From an uncultured Bacteroides sp. (GTDB taxonomy: Bacteria; Bacteroidota; Bacteroidia; Bacteroidales; Bacteroidaceae): a stretch of DNA of 64,000 bases. Position numbers and translations under genes: made by a program. The stretch spans positions 1-64,000 of the forward strand of contig CABMPP010000006.1 in the NCBI GenBank assembly GCA_902388495.1. The letters run 5' to 3'. The notes under the pieces are model-generated. The model was not told the origin of the DNA, made no database searches, and worked only from the letters and a program-made list of their open reading frames with translations. Positions 25,085-33,269 of this stretch are shown here, piece after piece (positions within the stretch are counted from its first letter, which is position 1; each line of letters starts with the position of its first letter).

Positions 25085-25996
25085 ATGAAACCAACTTTAT
25101 TCTTACTGGCAGCCGGTATGGGCAGCCGTTACGGTGGCTTGAAACAATTGGACGGACTGGGTCCCAATGGCGAAACTATTATGGATTACTCTATTTACGA
25201 TGCTATCAATGCCGGTTTCGGTAAGCTCGTTTTCGTTATCCGCAAAGACTTTGAGCAGGACTTCCGCGATAAGATTATTTCTAAATACGAAGGTCACATC
25301 CCGTGCGAACTGGTGTTCCAGTCTATCGACGACCTTCCCGAAGGCTTCACTTGCCCCGAAGGCCGTACTAAACCGTGGGGAACCAACCATGCCGTAATGA
25401 TGGGTGCCGACGTTATCCACGAACCGTTTGCAGTTATCAACTGCGACGACTTCTACGGTCGCGATTCTTTCCAGACGATGGGTAAATTCCTTTCTGCACT
25501 GCCCGAGGGCTCAAAGAACGTTTATTCTATGGTAGGTTTCCGTATCGGCAATACGTTGAGCGAAAGCGGTACTGTATCTCGCGGTCTTTGCGGAACAGAT
25601 GCCAACAATCTGCTGACTTCTGTTGTAGAGCGTACCAAGATTCAACGCATGGACGGTGAAGTGAAGTATATCGACGATAACGGTGAATGGACAGCTACTC
25701 CCGAAACAACTCCGGTGAGCATGAACTTCTGGGGCTTTACTCCCGATTACTTTGCATATAGCGAAGAATTCTTCAAGACTTTCCTCAGCGATCCCAAGAA
25801 TATGGAGAACCTGAAGAGCGAATTCTTCATTCCGTTGATGGTTGATAAATTGATTACCGACGGTATCGCAACCTGTGAAGTGCTCGACACTACCAGCAAA
25901 TGGTTTGGTGTTACTTATCCCGAAGACCGTCAGGATGTGGTAAATAAGATCCAGGCATTGGTGGATGCAGGTGAATATCCTGCCAAGTTGTTCTAA
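25085..25996 (+). CDS. Sugar-phosphate nucleotidyltransferase
   Basis: 303 residues with the nucleotide-binding L-A-A-G-M-G-S-R-Y-G-G-L-K at the N-terminus, A-V-I-N-C-D-D-F-Y-G as the metal-binding Asp loop, and a left-handed C-terminal part. It transfers NMP onto a sugar phosphate to make a nucleotide sugar. The exact sugar cannot be read. It has its own promoter and converges with the ABC exporter gene (8-base gap), so it is not part of that cassette. Confidence 0.85.
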   Translation: MKPTLFLLAAGMGSRYGGLKQLDGLGPNGETIMDYSIYDAINAGFGKLVFVIRKDFEQDFRDKIISKYEGHIPCELVFQSIDDLPEGFTCPEGRTKPWGTNHAVMMGADVIHEPFAVINCDDFYGRDSFQTMGKFLSALPEGSKNVYSMVGFRIGNTLSESGTVSRGLCGTDANNLLTSVVERTKIQRMDGEVKYIDDNGEWTATPETTPVSMNFWGFTPDYFAYSEEFFKTFLSDPKNMENLKSEFFIPLMVDKLITDGIATCEVLDTTSKWFGVTYPEDRQDVVNKIQALVDAGEYPAKLF

Positions 25997-26004
25997 AGAA
26001 TAAA

Positions 26005-27654
26005 TCAGAGTCTGACCACCGCCTCGCATGCCTCGGCCACTGCCGGGTGGTGAGTGACGAAGATAAATGTTTTGCCTGCGCAGTTTCTGCGCAGGTTTTT
26101 TATTAGCTGGTGCTCCGTCTCGGGATCGAGGGCAGAGGTGGCTTCGTCCAGCAGCAGGATATTACCGGGACGAAGCAATGCACGGGCGATGGCTATGCGT
26201 TGGGCTTGCCCTTCGCTGAGGCCGCCGCCTTGCTCGTTGAGGGGAGAGTCTATTCCGTCAGGAAGCTGGAATACAAAATCAGCGGTGGCAGTGCGCAAGG
26301 CTTGGTGCATGGCTTCGTCAGTAGCTTGTGGATTGCCCATCAGCAGATTATCGCGGATGGTACCGCTGAAAAGAGTGTTGCCTTGGGGGACGTAGACAAA
26401 GTTGCTTCGGGTTTGCGGAGACACTTCAACAGTTGATAATTGACTGTTGATCATTGTGGATGAGGGCTGCGCTATAAGTATTATTTCCCCTTTTTGCGGG
26501 CTGGCAAGGGCGAGCAGCAGGCGGATGAGAGTTGTTTTGCCTCTGCCCGTTTCTCCTACTACAGCAGTGCAGCTTCCGGCAGGAAAACGACAGGAGAAAT
26601 GACTGAAGACAGGGCGGTCGCCAGGGGTATAACCGAAGGTGACGTCTTTCAGCTCCAAATCCGGAGTAGTAGGGAAGAGGATGCTTTCGCCACTGGTTTC
26701 GGCAGGAAGAGCTTCGAGCTCCAGCAACCGGTCTATGGCGGTGAGGGCATTGACTACCGAGGGTATCAGGCGTGAGAGGTCGAGAACGGGACGTTGCACT
26801 TTTCCTACCAGTTGCAGGAAGGCAGTCATTGTACCGAAAGTAATGCTGCCTGTGCTGAGGCGTACGGCTCCCCAAAGAAATGCAATGAGATATCCTCCGG
26901 AAAAGGCGAAAGCAACGAACATGCGGGCAGTCAGCGAGAAGCGGGTGCGCCCCATGACCTGATTGCGAAGCACATCCTGTAAGTCATCGAGCTTGTCGAT
27001 GTGGCGGTCGCTCTGTTCCAGGGTTTTGATTACTGTGCGGTGTTGCAGGCTCTCCTGGATGACGGACTGGATTCGGCTGTCGCTATGGCGTATATCATGC
27101 GTGTAGCGTTTCATGCGGCGCATGTAGAAGCGACTACCCAACAGGAAAACGGGAAGAATGGCCACAATAAGCCAAGGCAGTGAGGGATCGAGGAAGCAGA
27201 AGAAGAGGAAAGCAGCCAACAACTGTATGCTCGTGACGATAAATGCAGGTACCGAGGAAGTCAACAAACTGACAATGGCAGACGTATCCTGCTCCACGCG
27301 GTTCACTACATCGCCGGTATGAAAACGCTCCAACTCGTTCCAGCGGCTTTGCAGTAACCGGGAAAAGAGGCGGTGGCGCAATGCATTCCCCGTTTCTATC
27401 TGCATACGGGTGCTTATCCAGGTATCGGCGGCGCCGCAAAGAAGCTGTACTATGAGCAGGGCGATGGTAAGGATGGCTGCGTGCATCATGTTGCCGCCGG
27501 TTACTCCGGTTGCAATATCTATCACCTGCTTGGAGGCGTAGATAAAAGCAAGCGCAAAAGCTACTCCCAAGGTGCCGGTAAAGCAACTCAGCAGAATCCT
27601 TCCACGCTGTCCGGCGGAGACTTCCCAAATGTATTTCAGCTTTTTGCTTTGCAT
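26005..27654 (-). CDS. ABC exporter, membrane and ATPase domains fused
   Basis: 549 residues. The N-terminal half has six hydrophobic segments. The ATPase half has Walker A G-E-T-G-R-G-K-T, a Q loop (Y-V-P-Q-G-N), the signature L-S-E-G-Q (Glu for the usual Gly), Walker B I-L-L-L-D-E-A-T-S-A-L-D and the switch His (F-V-T-H-H). No C39 peptidase domain. A heptamer-repeat insertion lies between Walker A and the Q loop. It is the last gene of the kinase-peptidase-PqqD cassette and probably exports that system's product. Confidence 0.9.
   Translation of the reverse strand: MQSKKLKYIWEVSAGQRGRILLSCFTGTLGVAFALAFIYASKQVIDIATGVTGGNMMHAAILTIALLIVQLLCGAADTWISTRMQIETGNALRHRLFSRLLQSRWNELERFHTGDVVNRVEQDTSAIVSLLTSSVPAFIVTSIQLLAAFLFFCFLDPSLPWLIVAILPVFLLGSRFYMRRMKRYTHDIRHSDSRIQSVIQESLQHRTVIKTLEQSDRHIDKLDDLQDVLRNQVMGRTRFSLTARMFVAFAFSGGYLIAFLWGAVRLSTGSITFGTMTAFLQLVGKVQRPVLDLSRLIPSVVNALTAIDRLLELEALPAETSGESILFPTTPDLELKDVTFGYTPGDRPVFSHFSCRFPAGSCTAVVGETGRGKTTLIRLLLALASPQKGEIILIAQPSSTMINSQLSTVEVSPQTRSNFVYVPQGNTLFSGTIRDNLLMGNPQATDEAMHQALRTATADFVFQLPDGIDSPLNEQGGGLSEGQAQRIAIARALLRPGNILLLDEATSALDPETEHQLIKNLRRNCAGKTFIFVTHHPAVAEACEAVVRL
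26431..26451. repeat. In-frame 7-bp repeat inside the ABC exporter gene
   Basis: AGTTGAT, AATTGAC and TGTTGAT are three consecutive heptamers of the same family as the intergenic array at 48926-48960. Read on the coding strand they give I-N-S-Q-L-S-T-V, between E-I-I-L-I-A-Q and the Q-loop segment. Three heptamers make 21 bases, so the frame is kept. Confidence 0.6.
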
Positions 27655-27659
27655 ACTTT

Positions 27660-27926
27660 TTAATATGCCACTCCGGCTTCTTGCAGGTGCTTAATGAACT
27701 CTTCGGCATCTTTGTATGCCTGTTCCTCCGTCACGTCGTAGTGTTCGGTCAGTATCTGCACTAATCTGTCGGTGTCGAACTCCTGATGCTCAATCTCCGT
27801 CCACAGAAAGGCTGCGGTAGGGTTCAGGTTGATAATATTGCTGAAGTCGATGTTGGAGGAACCGTCTTGCATCACAATGCATTCTTCAGCTATCTTGTGT
27901 AGGAAAAGTCCTTCTTTGATTCTCAT
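27660..27926 (-). CDS. PqqD-like peptide-chaperone protein
   Basis: 88 residues with the PqqD/RiPP-recognition-element pattern: beta-strands at the start, then N-L-N-P-T-A-A-F-L-W-x-x-I, and D-V-T-E-E-Q-A-Y-x-D-A-E-E-F-I-x-x-L near the end. Such domains bind leader peptides and present them to modifying enzymes. It lies 5 bases before the ABC exporter and 25 after the peptidase. No precursor peptide was found next to it. Confidence 0.85.
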   Translation of the reverse strand: MRIKEGLFLHKIAEECIVMQDGSSNIDFSNIINLNPTAAFLWTEIEHQEFDTDRLVQILTEHYDVTEEQAYKDAEEFIKHLQEAGVAY

Positions 27927-27951
27927 GATTCTGTAGTTTTATTAATTGTTT

Positions 27952-28392
27952 TTAGATTCGTCTGAATATTGCCAGTAACCAGCGGCGCAAGGGCTTTAGC
28001 TTCAGCCACCAGTAAGAATATCGCCTCCATGCCTTGCTCTGGGCAGAGTATCGCTTTTCTTTCCGTATGGCTTCTGTCATCAGCCCCATCACTTGGTCGA
28101 TGGAAGTCTCTTCTGTCTGTGCAAGGTTACCGTCGCCTTGTAGTATCAAGGTGTCGTCTTTGCGACTGATGATGCGGTGAAAAACGATGCGCCCCGTTGT
28201 ATCACGTGCCAGTACAGTGGCACCGGGTTGCAGGTCCTCTGGAGTAAAGCTGCCTAAAGTAACCCGGTCGCGGCGGTCCACCAGAAATGGGTTCATGCTG
28301 TTTCCCCGGACGATGATGGTCGCCGTATGCCCTTCTTCTATCAGTCGGGCTACTTCGGGAAGCAGTATTTCATTAGGGATGCTTTTCTTCAT
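27952..28392 (-). CDS. S24/S26 family peptidase, Sec11-like active site
   Basis: 146 residues. G-N-S-M-N-P-F gives the nucleophile Ser32. F-H-R-I-I gives His72 where bacterial signal peptidases have Lys, and G-D-G-N gives Asp87. This Ser-His-Asp set resembles archaeal and eukaryotic Sec11-type signal peptidases. There is no N-terminal membrane segment. The C-terminus (Y-W-W-L-K-L-K-P-L-R-R-W-L-L-A-I-F) could bind the membrane. It would cut a leader or signal, perhaps of the substrate handled by the PqqD-like protein. Confidence 0.8.
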   Translation of the reverse strand: MKKSIPNEILLPEVARLIEEGHTATIIVRGNSMNPFLVDRRDRVTLGSFTPEDLQPGATVLARDTTGRIVFHRIISRKDDTLILQGDGNLAQTEETSIDQVMGLMTEAIRKEKRYSAQSKAWRRYSYWWLKLKPLRRWLLAIFRRI

Positions 28393-28418
28393 TGGAATTT
28401 ATGACTGTGCAACTGTTC

Positions 28419-29342
28419 TTACCGGATGGCGTTCCATGCGAGTTCTGCTGCTGTTTTATCAGGCAGGCATTTCAGATGGAAAACCCGCGCGTGGGATGCA
28501 ATGCAGGTTACTACCCGCACTACTTTTGCATACATCTCTTTATCTTGTCTCAGGTAAGAGCAGGAAGGCAACAAGGATGCAAAGGCGTGTACTGTTTTTT
28601 CTAAACGTATTTCGTTCTGCGGTGCCTGCTCCAGGCGGACAAATGCGCCGACAGGGGCAGATTCGTTCCGATAGCAGGGTGTTTTCCCGCTCCATGGTGA
28701 GCCGTAGACTGTGATTTTGTCGGTGAGGCACTCTATATGTACTATCGGATTGTCGTCATTCAGCAGGTGACTGCCCTCGATATGTTCCAACCATAACGAA
28801 GTATGTGTGCTTTTCCCTGTACCGCTTTTCCCGAGGAAAATATATCCTTTGTCCTTGTTCACTACTACCGAAGCATGCATCAGCAAGGTACAGTGTTGTA
28901 TGGCATTAAAGGCATAGAGCATCATCAGGAAGTTGTTGAGGATAAAACTTTTTGTATTTCTCTGTTCGGCACTTTCCTCTGTAGCTTTGCTGCCGGTGGA
29001 CAGGTATGCGGTGCAATGATGGAAATTGTCGGTACACTCCATGCAGTAAGGAACTTCTGCATTTCGTGGCGTAATGGCTACAAGGTATGCCTTGTCTGCC
29101 AGTGGGCGGATGACGCAGTGTGCGTCTTCCCAGTCAAAGCCGATGTCAGCAGCGTTGTTATCTGCCGGCATTGCTTTATGTGCATCTTCCAGATAGAGCT
29201 CGAAGATGGGCTGTTCATTTGTCTGCATCGATTCGACAAATGGTGAGAGCGCAGGTAGTGTTTCCGCAATGTCTATGGTAGAACCGTTGGCAATGCGGAA
29301 TATATGCGGACCGACGCGATATGTCAGAAAAGGCTTGTCCAT
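28419..29342 (-). CDS. HPr-kinase-like protein
   Basis: 307 residues. The C-terminal half matches the HPr kinase/phosphorylase and PEP-carboxykinase fold: L-L-M-H-A-S-V-V before the P-loop G-K-S-G-T-G-K-S (171-178), and L-N-D-D-N-P as a Walker-B-like segment. The N-terminal half is unlike HprK of Firmicutes. HprK relatives in lasso-peptide clusters phosphorylate the peptide, so a peptide or protein substrate is likely here. First gene of the four-gene leftward cassette. Confidence 0.8.
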   Translation of the reverse strand: MDKPFLTYRVGPHIFRIANGSTIDIAETLPALSPFVESMQTNEQPIFELYLEDAHKAMPADNNAADIGFDWEDAHCVIRPLADKAYLVAITPRNAEVPYCMECTDNFHHCTAYLSTGSKATEESAEQRNTKSFILNNFLMMLYAFNAIQHCTLLMHASVVVNKDKGYIFLGKSGTGKSTHTSLWLEHIEGSHLLNDDNPIVHIECLTDKITVYGSPWSGKTPCYRNESAPVGAFVRLEQAPQNEIRLEKTVHAFASLLPSCSYLRQDKEMYAKVVRVVTCIASHARVFHLKCLPDKTAAELAWNAIR

Positions 29343-29391
29343 GAGGTTGTTTGTTTGTCTTGCTTTATAGCCTATTATTAAACTATTGAGG

Positions 29392-29399
29392 CAAATATA
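29392..29399 (-). promoter_or_regulatory. -7 box for the HprK-like/peptidase/PqqD/ABC cassette
   Basis: The reverse strand reads TATATTTG, 50 bases before the kinase start. No good -33 element. The 146-base gap behind it has no small ORF that could be a precursor peptide. Confidence 0.5.
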
Positions 29400-29488
29400 G
29401 TGAATTATTGGTGACTTATTGTTAAGTTAGAGTAATTGTCACGACAGAATATCCTCCACGATAGATAGTTTCAACGTATTTGTAATTA

Positions 29489-30346
29489 TTAAAGGGCATT
29501 AATTTCTTCAGCACTTAATCCGGTGATTTGAGAAATGAGTGTACAAGCTATCCCTGCTTCTTTCATTTTACGGGCATTGTTCAAGCGCTCTTCTGCTTTT
29601 CCCCTTTTTTCACCAATTTCTATTCCTTTCTCTATTCCTTCTTTTTCCGCAGCATCCAATACACACAAATTTGTGCGGTACACATTCACGCTATTCTGAT
29701 AGCGTTCCTGCTCCTCTTTGCTAAGAGAAGCTACATCGACAATGTCTTCCAGTTTTTCGAAGACTGCCTTGCGTGCCTTGAACGGCATTCGTTTCAGTGT
29801 CTCCATATTCTTCAATGTATATATCCAACGTTCAAAATCTGTTTCACATTCCTCCTCTTCCTTATCGAATAGAGGTAACGCAATAAATATCGGCCGTATC
29901 CGGTCGCAGAACAACTCGCCCGTATCACGGTCGGCAAGAATCACATCCGTACGGAACTTAACGTTCTCACTGAACAGAAAGTTCATAAAGAACACACCGT
30001 ACACTGCCTTTACGCTAAACTTCCATTCCGTACCAGGCTTTGCCTGCTGCACAATGGCATTGGACAAATAATAAAGCGCCCGTTCCTTAAAATTCGTTTG
30101 CGACTTGTTTTGCATCTCCACAATGATCTTTTCACCAGTGTCCGTACTGCAATAAATGTCGTAAATCAGTCCTCGTCCCTCATCGTATTGAGGCAGTTGT
30201 TCGTTATTCAAAAATGTGAGATCTGTTATCACCCGTTCCCCTACCAGCAAGTCATTTAAGAAGTCTATCAATAAGTCTTTTGATATTTCTTGGCCGAATA
30301 TTTTCTTGAAACCGTAGTCGGTAAACGGATTTATAAATCTACCCAT
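29489..30346 (-). CDS. PD-(D/E)XK nuclease family protein (Rpn/transposase-like)
   Basis: 285 residues. N-P-F-T-D-Y-G-F-K-K-I-F-G near the start and I-Y-D-I-Y-C (Asp63) plus I-I-V-E-M-Q (Glu77) mark the PD-(D/E)XK family often annotated as putative transposase. These proteins are related to RpnA-type recombination-promoting nucleases. The C-terminus is a charged helix (K-E-G-I-E-K-G-I-E-I-G) common in the family. No terminal inverted repeats or target duplication were seen, so it is not treated as an insertion sequence. Confidence 0.85.
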   Translation of the reverse strand: MGRFINPFTDYGFKKIFGQEISKDLLIDFLNDLLVGERVITDLTFLNNEQLPQYDEGRGLIYDIYCSTDTGEKIIVEMQNKSQTNFKERALYYLSNAIVQQAKPGTEWKFSVKAVYGVFFMNFLFSENVKFRTDVILADRDTGELFCDRIRPIFIALPLFDKEEEECETDFERWIYTLKNMETLKRMPFKARKAVFEKLEDIVDVASLSKEEQERYQNSVNVYRTNLCVLDAAEKEGIEKGIEIGEKRGKAEERLNNARKMKEAGIACTLISQITGLSAEEINAL

Positions 30347-30370
30347 GTTTTGCGTGCTTTAATGTTTCTG

Positions 30371-30378
30371 CAAATATA
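30371..30378 (-). promoter_or_regulatory. -7 box for the PD-(D/E)XK gene
   Basis: The reverse strand reads TATATTTG, 25 bases before the start codon at 30346. A matching -33 TTTG is not seen. Confidence 0.5.
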
Positions 30379-30551
30379 GGTAATTTGTTTGAGAACCTGA
30401 ATTGAAACGGGTTTGTTTTTTCTTTGTTCAATCCGCTGCGAAGGATAAATGGGTATTTATAGTAAGATACTCCTTTCTGATTTTGTTCTATTTCTCTTCT
30501 AATTCGTCCCTTCTCCCTGTCTTCTTCTTGTCTATAGAGTGGGAATTTACA

Positions 30552-30606
30552 AGAACCGGATAAGACTCGGGTAAGAACCGGGTAGGAAGAAGGTAGGAAT
30601 CGGGCA
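30552..30606. repeat. Five tandem 11-bp repeats
   Basis: The 11-base units start at 30552, 30563, 30574, 30585 and 30596 (AGAACCGGATA, AGACTCGGGTA, AGAACCGGGTA, GGAAGAAGGTA, GGAATCGGGCA). Eleven bases is half of the 22-base period seen elsewhere in the window. Noncoding. Confidence 0.75.
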
Positions 30607-30614
30607 TAATTGTT

Positions 30615-30698
30615 CTAAAACTCCGTTTATGCCTTGCGGATATGTATTCGCACAGCGCGAATACATATTCAAGCCTTGTGAATATCCGTTCGCAAGGC
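30615..30698. repeat. 21-bp palindromic tandem array
   Basis: Units 30636-30656, 30657-30677 and 30678-30698 are in register: GyGrATA at the start and nTTCrC/nTTCAA in the middle recur every 21 bases. A degenerate copy lies at 30615-30635. The units pair with each other as hairpins (ATGTATTCGC/GCGAATACAT and TTCAAGCCTTG/CAAGGCTTGAA). With the 11-bp array and a terminator this fills the gap between 30347 and 30806. Confidence 0.65.
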
Positions 30699-30761
30699 TT
30701 GAACAGAGAATGTTTACTGGAAAGAAGAAGTTCTACCTTGTTTGCGGTTAAAAATATGATT

Positions 30762-30784
30762 TAAGCCGCAAAATTTGCGGCTTA
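30762..30784 (-). terminator. Terminator of the leftward AraC gene
   Basis: TAAGCCGCAAA and TTTGCGGCTTA pair perfectly around one base. On the reverse strand the stem is followed by AATCATATTTTTA. It lies 22 bases past the AraC stop codon. Confidence 0.65.
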
Positions 30785-30806
30785 TTGGCAGATGGTAGCC
30801 GCATCA

Positions 30807-31706
30807 TCATCTGACTTCTTTCTCCTTGCGATAATCGATGGGCGAAATTCCTGCCCGGCGTTTAAAGAACTTGCCGAAGGAAGATTGGTCGGAGAAGTGC
30901 AGGGTGGCGGTGATCTCTTGTATGGAGAGTTGCGAGCAGGTCAGCAGATTGCGGGCATCGCTGTAGAGCATCTCGAAGATGAAGTCGCAGACGCTTTGTC
31001 CGGTAATGCGCTTTACGATTAAGGTGAGGTAATGGGCGGAGAGGTTCAGCTTGGAAGCATAAAAATCTACTTTGTGCTCTTGGCGGTAATGCTCCGTCAG
31101 CAGTTCGATGAAGGACTTGATGATGCTTTCATGGCGTGTCAGGTTGGGGTCATCGTTGCATTCGCTTCTTTGGTCGATGATGTTGCTCAGGTCGAGGTAG
31201 AAGGCGAAGAGGGTGTTTAGTATCATGTCTTTGTAGTGTCGGTGGGTGGTGTTGCTTATTGCCTGGTCGATGGCGGTTATTCTTGCGGTGAGGAGGGAGA
31301 AGTCTGTATCGCTCATAGCAAGTATAGGATTGTTGTATAGTTTTACGCCGTATCTTATCCGTTTGTAAATCATATCGGTAGAGTCCATATCTTCCATGAA
31401 CTCTTTGCCGACCAGGAGGCAGAGGCAGTTGAAATCCGTACTGTAATCCTCGAAATAGAAGAGGTGGGAGGCAGAAAGTACAAGAGTGGTACGGGCGTCT
31501 ACCGGATGTTGCTTGTGATTGATGTTTGCCCGGGCTGTTCCAGATAAAACCAAAATGCAGACTGCTGCCTTGAAAAATACGGGAGTAGACAGATGCCGGT
31601 CAACACCGTTGGCATTGACTTCCATGCAGTTTATCTTCCTGCGTATATCTTCTGTATTTCCTTCTACAAAGTCGCTGATGCTTTTGATGTGAACGGTTTG
31701 TTTCAT
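30807..31706 (-). CDS. AraC family transcriptional regulator of the efflux operon
   Basis: The N-terminal half is a cupin-like sensing domain. The C-terminal about 100 residues form the double helix-turn-helix of AraC proteins (F-Y-A-S-K-L-N-L-S, I-Q-E-I-T-A-T-L-H-F-S-D-Q-S-S-F-G-K-F-F-K). The start at 31706 (MKQTVHIKS, 299 residues) is chosen because a good promoter lies between it and the upstream ATG at 31775. Divergent from a TolC/HlyD/MFS operon, which it probably controls. Confidence 0.9.
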   Translation of the reverse strand: MKQTVHIKSISDFVEGNTEDIRRKINCMEVNANGVDRHLSTPVFFKAAVCILVLSGTARANINHKQHPVDARTTLVLSASHLFYFEDYSTDFNCLCLLVGKEFMEDMDSTDMIYKRIRYGVKLYNNPILAMSDTDFSLLTARITAIDQAISNTTHRHYKDMILNTLFAFYLDLSNIIDQRSECNDDPNLTRHESIIKSFIELLTEHYRQEHKVDFYASKLNLSAHYLTLIVKRITGQSVCDFIFEMLYSDARNLLTCSQLSIQEITATLHFSDQSSFGKFFKRRAGISPIDYRKEKEVR

Positions 31707-31734
31707 GTCCTGATCTTCTGCTTGAATCTTTGCA

Positions 31735-31766
31735 CAAAGGTACTTAAAACCTTTGGTTGGTACAAA
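31735..31766 (-). promoter_or_regulatory. Promoter of the AraC gene
   Basis: On the reverse strand TTTG (31763-31766), a 20-base spacer and TACCTTTG (31735-31742) match the Bacteroides consensus. It fixes the translation start at 31706. Confidence 0.7.
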
Positions 31767-31775
31767 TAAAACCAA
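31753..31775. promoter_or_regulatory. Inverted repeat TTGGTT-N11-AACCAA, possible operator
   Basis: The arms 31753-31758 and 31770-31775 straddle the -33 element of the AraC promoter, in the gap shared with the efflux operon. A regulator bound here could block its own gene and act on the other side. Assignment is by position only. Confidence 0.35.
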
Positions 31776-31915
31776 TTTTGTTCAATTTGGAATTTCGGGC
31801 GGCAGGGCTTTTTGCCGACCTTTGCAGCCGGTTTTGGGAAGGGGCAAGTACGCTTGCGCGCGCTAAATTCCCATTTAGAAGAAACGTAATTATAATATAT
31901 AATATAGGTATTAGT

Positions 31916-33235
31916 ATGAGGAAAATAACGAAAGTCCTGTTCTTTCTTTTAGGAATGGGCAGTTCGGTCTGCGTCTCGGCTCAGACGATATCGAAGTGTG
32001 TGCTGAGCATCGAGCAGATGTTTGAACTGGCTGATAAGAATAGCCGCAGTATCCGGACCTTTGATCTGGCGGAAAAGGAAGCCGGGCAAGCAGTGAAAGT
32101 GGCAAAGAACGCTTTGTTGCCTTCAATCGACGTCTCTCTTTCTGCCAGCTATCTGGGTGATGCCTGGATTTCCGACCGTGACTTCTCGGATGGTGAGAAT
32201 GCGCCTATGCCGCATTTTGGGAATAACTTCGCTATCGAAGCCTCACAGGTGCTCTATGCCGGCGGTGCCATCACAAGCAACATTGCTATTGCCAAGCTCC
32301 GTCAGCAAGTAGCTCAGTTGGATAAGGATAAGAATCGCCAGGATATCCATTTCTTGCTGGTAGGCAATTATTTGGAGCTATATAAATTATGCAATCAGGC
32401 CGAGGTGTATAAACAGAATATAGAACAAACCAAACGTCTGCTGGCTGACATCACGGCTAAAGAGAAAGAGGGTCTTGCCTTGAAGAACGATATCACCCGT
32501 TACGAACTTCAACTGAAATCGCTGGAGCTGGCGCTGACGCAGATTGAAAATACTCAGATTATCATCAACAACCAGCTTGTCACTACATTAGGACTACCGC
32601 AGGAAACGGTTATCGGCATTGATACCTGCATACTTGGCAATCTCCCGCTTGTCTCTCCGGAAATGGAATGGCAGGAAACCGCTGCCGGCCGGCTTCCGGC
32701 ATTGAAGCAGGCGGAACTGGGCATCGAGCAGTCCCGGCATGGCGAGAAACTGGCAAAGTCGGAACGTTTACCCTCTGTAGCCTTGTTTGCTGCGAATCTG
32801 CTGGATGGGCCGATAACTATTGAGGTACCGCCCATTGACAAGAACCTGAATTATTGGTATGTCGGGGTAGGGGTGAAGTTCAACATTGCTTCTATCTATC
32901 AGTCGGGAAAGAACATCCGTCGGGCGAAGATTGCTACGCAGCGGGCTGTGGAAGGCAAACGCCTGCTCGAGGAGAATGTGCAGACCGAGGTCAAAGCGGC
33001 CTATGTGCGTTTTGGTGAGTCGTTCACCGTTTTCGACACGCAGATGAAGAGCCTGGAACTGGCCAATCAGAACTACGATGTTATCCGCAACCGTTATCTG
33101 CACGAACTGGCACTGATTACGGACATGCTTGATGCCAGCAACTCCAAACTGAGCGCTGAACTGCAAGTAGCGAACGCACGTATCAATATTCTTTTTAACT
33201 ACTTCAAACTGAAGAAGTCAGTAGGAGACTTGTAA
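31916..33235 (+). CDS. TolC-family outer-membrane efflux protein
   Basis: 439 residues from the ATG at 31916. A signal peptide (MRKITKVLFFLLGMGSSVCVSAQ) is followed by two outer-membrane-factor repeats rich in long helices (Q-L-D-K-D-K-N-R-Q-D-I, L-A-N-Q-N-Y-D-V-I-R-N-R-Y). It forms the outer-membrane duct for the pump encoded next. The longer upstream frame would run through the promoter region and is rejected. HlyD follows after 34 bases. Confidence 0.9.
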   Translation: MRKITKVLFFLLGMGSSVCVSAQTISKCVLSIEQMFELADKNSRSIRTFDLAEKEAGQAVKVAKNALLPSIDVSLSASYLGDAWISDRDFSDGENAPMPHFGNNFAIEASQVLYAGGAITSNIAIAKLRQQVAQLDKDKNRQDIHFLLVGNYLELYKLCNQAEVYKQNIEQTKRLLADITAKEKEGLALKNDITRYELQLKSLELALTQIENTQIIINNQLVTTLGLPQETVIGIDTCILGNLPLVSPEMEWQETAAGRLPALKQAELGIEQSRHGEKLAKSERLPSVALFAANLLDGPITIEVPPIDKNLNYWYVGVGVKFNIASIYQSGKNIRRAKIATQRAVEGKRLLEENVQTEVKAAYVRFGESFTVFDTQMKSLELANQNYDVIRNRYLHELALITDMLDASNSKLSAELQVANARINILFNYFKLKKSVGDL

Positions 33236-33269
33236 TCCGAATTATTAATCAATTTAAATATAGAAAGCA

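Noticed and set aside
29489..30346. Insertion sequence
   Set aside because: The protein is of the PD-(D/E)XK transposase-like family, but no terminal inverted repeats or target duplication flank it.
31757..31915. Upstream start for the TolC-like gene
   Set aside because: It would put 53 unrelated residues before a clear signal peptide and run through the divergent promoter.
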